Made by a program: the position numbers and the translations under genes. Shown here piece by piece: positions 63,109 through 64,000 of a DNA stretch of 64,000 bases. The stretch is taken from NCBI RefSeq assembly GCF_051020955.1, contig NW_027476497.1:124001-188000 (forward strand). Direction: 5' to 3'. This DNA is from Megalopta genalis. Taxonomy: Eukaryota > Arthropoda > Insecta > Hymenoptera > Halictidae. Under the pieces are notes generated by a model. The model did not search any database, had not been told where the DNA came from, and was given only the letters and a program-made list of their open reading frames with translations. Each line of letters starts with the position of its first letter. The first letter of the stretch is position 1.

Positions 63109-64000
63109 AAGCAAAATCATGTGTTTCTCATGTATTTGAAGCTAACTCGTTTGTTTCGGCTGCATGTGGAGCTATATCGCTTATATCGCAATTATCCTAA
63201 GCTAAATCTTTTGTTTCTTATGTATATGAAGCTTAGCCTTCTACTTCGCGTTGATTTGAAGCTAAACCATGCGTTTCGCATAGATTTGAAGCTAACTCAT
63301 TTGTTTCGCCTGCATTTGAAGCTACATCACTGATATCGCAAGTATCTGAACCTAGATCATTTGTTTCGAACGGATTTGAAGCCAAGTCTTCTACTTCGTA
63401 TTGTTTTGAACCTAAATCATGTGTTTCGCATGGATTTTGAAGCTGACTCGTTTGATTCGTTTGCAGTAGAAGTTCAATCATGAATATCACAAGTATTTGA
63501 AGATAAACCAGTTGCTTCGCATTGATTTGAGCTAAGCCTTCTACTTCGCATTCCTATCAAGCTAAATCATGTGTTTCGCATGGATTTGAAACTGACACGT
63601 TTGTTTCGCATGCAGTTGAATCTATATCACTTATATCGCAAGTATTTGAAGATAAACCAGTTGCTTCGCAATGATTTGAAGCTAAGCCTTCTACTCCGCA
63701 TTGATTTGAAGTTAAATCATGTGTTTCGCTTGGATTTGGGGCTGACTCGTTTGTTTCGCATCCAGTTGAAGCGAAGTCATGTATATCACAAGTATTTGAA
63801 GCTAAACCATTTGATTCGAATGGATTTGAAGCTAAGCCTTCTACTTCGCATTCATATCAAGCTAAATCATGTGTTTCGCATGGATTTGAAACTAACACGT
63901 TTGTTTAGCATGCACTTGAATTGAAATCATGAATATCAGAAGTATTTCAAGATAAATCAGTTGCTTCGCATTGATTTGAAGCTAAGCCTCTACTTCGCTA
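63109..64000 (+). repeat. Right edge of the window, still within the array
   Basis: Bases up to about 63385 follow 24671-25030. After that, a d-type monomer with AGATAAACCAGTTGCTTCGC recurs at 63501, 63650 and, with one change, 63950. The spacings of 149 and 300 bases are one and two pentamers, minus one base for a 29-bp monomer. The last bases are ordinary e-type monomer sequence, so the array continues past the window. Confidence 0.85.

Larger units (their letters stand above)
1..64000 (+). repeat. Giant 30-bp satellite array filling the whole window
   Basis: Direct reading shows head-to-tail ~30-bp monomers from the first to the last base, about 2,130 copies. In the phase used here a monomer has a variable head (for example AATCATGTG), a core close to TTTCGCATGGATTTG, and the tail AAGCTA. 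All monomers point the same way, so the plus strand is richer in T and G (a typical monomer has 11 T, 8 A, 7 G, 4 C). Length is mostly exactly 30, with scattered 29-bp and a few shorter monomers. Divergence between monomer types is high, while kilobase blocks of them are nearly identical. No unique DNA, transposon, RNA gene or credible gene interrupts the array. Known satellites and minisatellites behave this way; that the host is a eukaryote is inference. Neither end of the array is in view. Confidence 0.97.

Noticed and set aside
1..64000. CRISPR array, because of regular ~30-bp direct repeats
   Set aside because: Monomers abut directly with no unique spacers, variation is spread along the unit, and there are no cas genes. 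The period is the monomer itself.
1..64000. CENP-B box, suggested by the TTCG in each core
   Set aside because: The CENP-B box needs CGGG a few bases after TTCGNNNNANN. These cores continue as ATTTGAAGC, with no CGGG in any typical monomer. A centromeric role is neither supported nor excluded.
1..64000. Telomeric or simple-sequence repeat
   Set aside because: No short telomere-like unit (5-8 bp) or microsatellite run was seen. The period is 30 bp with complex sequence.
1..64000. tRNA, rRNA or other RNA genes
   Set aside because: No stretch departs from the monomer pattern for long enough, and no cloverleaf or conserved rRNA motif was seen.

Overview
The window is one uninterrupted tandem-repeat array. 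From base 1 to base 64000 every stretch I read can be parsed as variants of a ~30-bp monomer, all in the same orientation (one tiny inverted patch aside), about 2,130 monomers in total. I found no unique sequence, no convincing gene, no RNA gene, no transposon and no simple-repeat interruption. Both edges lie inside the array, so its true length is unknown. A homogeneous satellite/minisatellite of at least 64 kb at ~37% GC suggests a eukaryotic nuclear genome (heterochromatin, pericentromere, subtelomere or a B/sex chromosome are typical places). I do not recognise the repeat and cannot name the lineage.

The array has three nested levels. (1) The 30-bp monomer: a variable head of ~9 bases, a core close to TTTCGCATGGATTTG and the tail AAGCTA. 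(2) Five monomer types (a-e) tend to follow one another in the order a-b-c-d-e, giving a 150-bp higher-order repeat (HOR), exact at 22664-23113. (3) Blocks of 0.4 to 6.8 kb are themselves duplicated, often with only a few differences per kb, both in tandem and 25-40 kb apart.

Layout: 1-19756, a 1738-bp tandem pair and three copies (A, B, C) of a 4.4-6.8 kb block; 19757-26919, an older, more diverged island with small local duplications; 26920-33358, a pair of 0.8-kb blocks 5336 bp apart, each carrying the only strand-switch palindrome, plus a 719-bp-spaced duplication; 33359-41100, four rounds of a 2.2-2.6 kb HOR marked by a distinctive monomer; 41101-48902, a mosaic rebuilt from A/C-family pieces; 48903-54478, a block shared with the next zone plus a 1.95-kb block shared with 21950-23890; 54479-63108, three tandem blocks; 63109-64000, a tail copied partly from the 24.7-kb region.

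The consensus period is a multiple of three and lacks stops in several frames, so hundreds of overlapping ORFs appear on both strands (plus-strand decapeptides like MDLKLNHVFR and FEAKSCVSHG, minus-strand CETHDLASNP). I treat these as by-products: frames are repeatedly broken by 1-bp indels, variation shows no third-codon-position bias, and no frame stays open beyond ~400 codons. The biology on show is repeat evolution: unequal exchange in register, block amplification, and long-range copying within an array.
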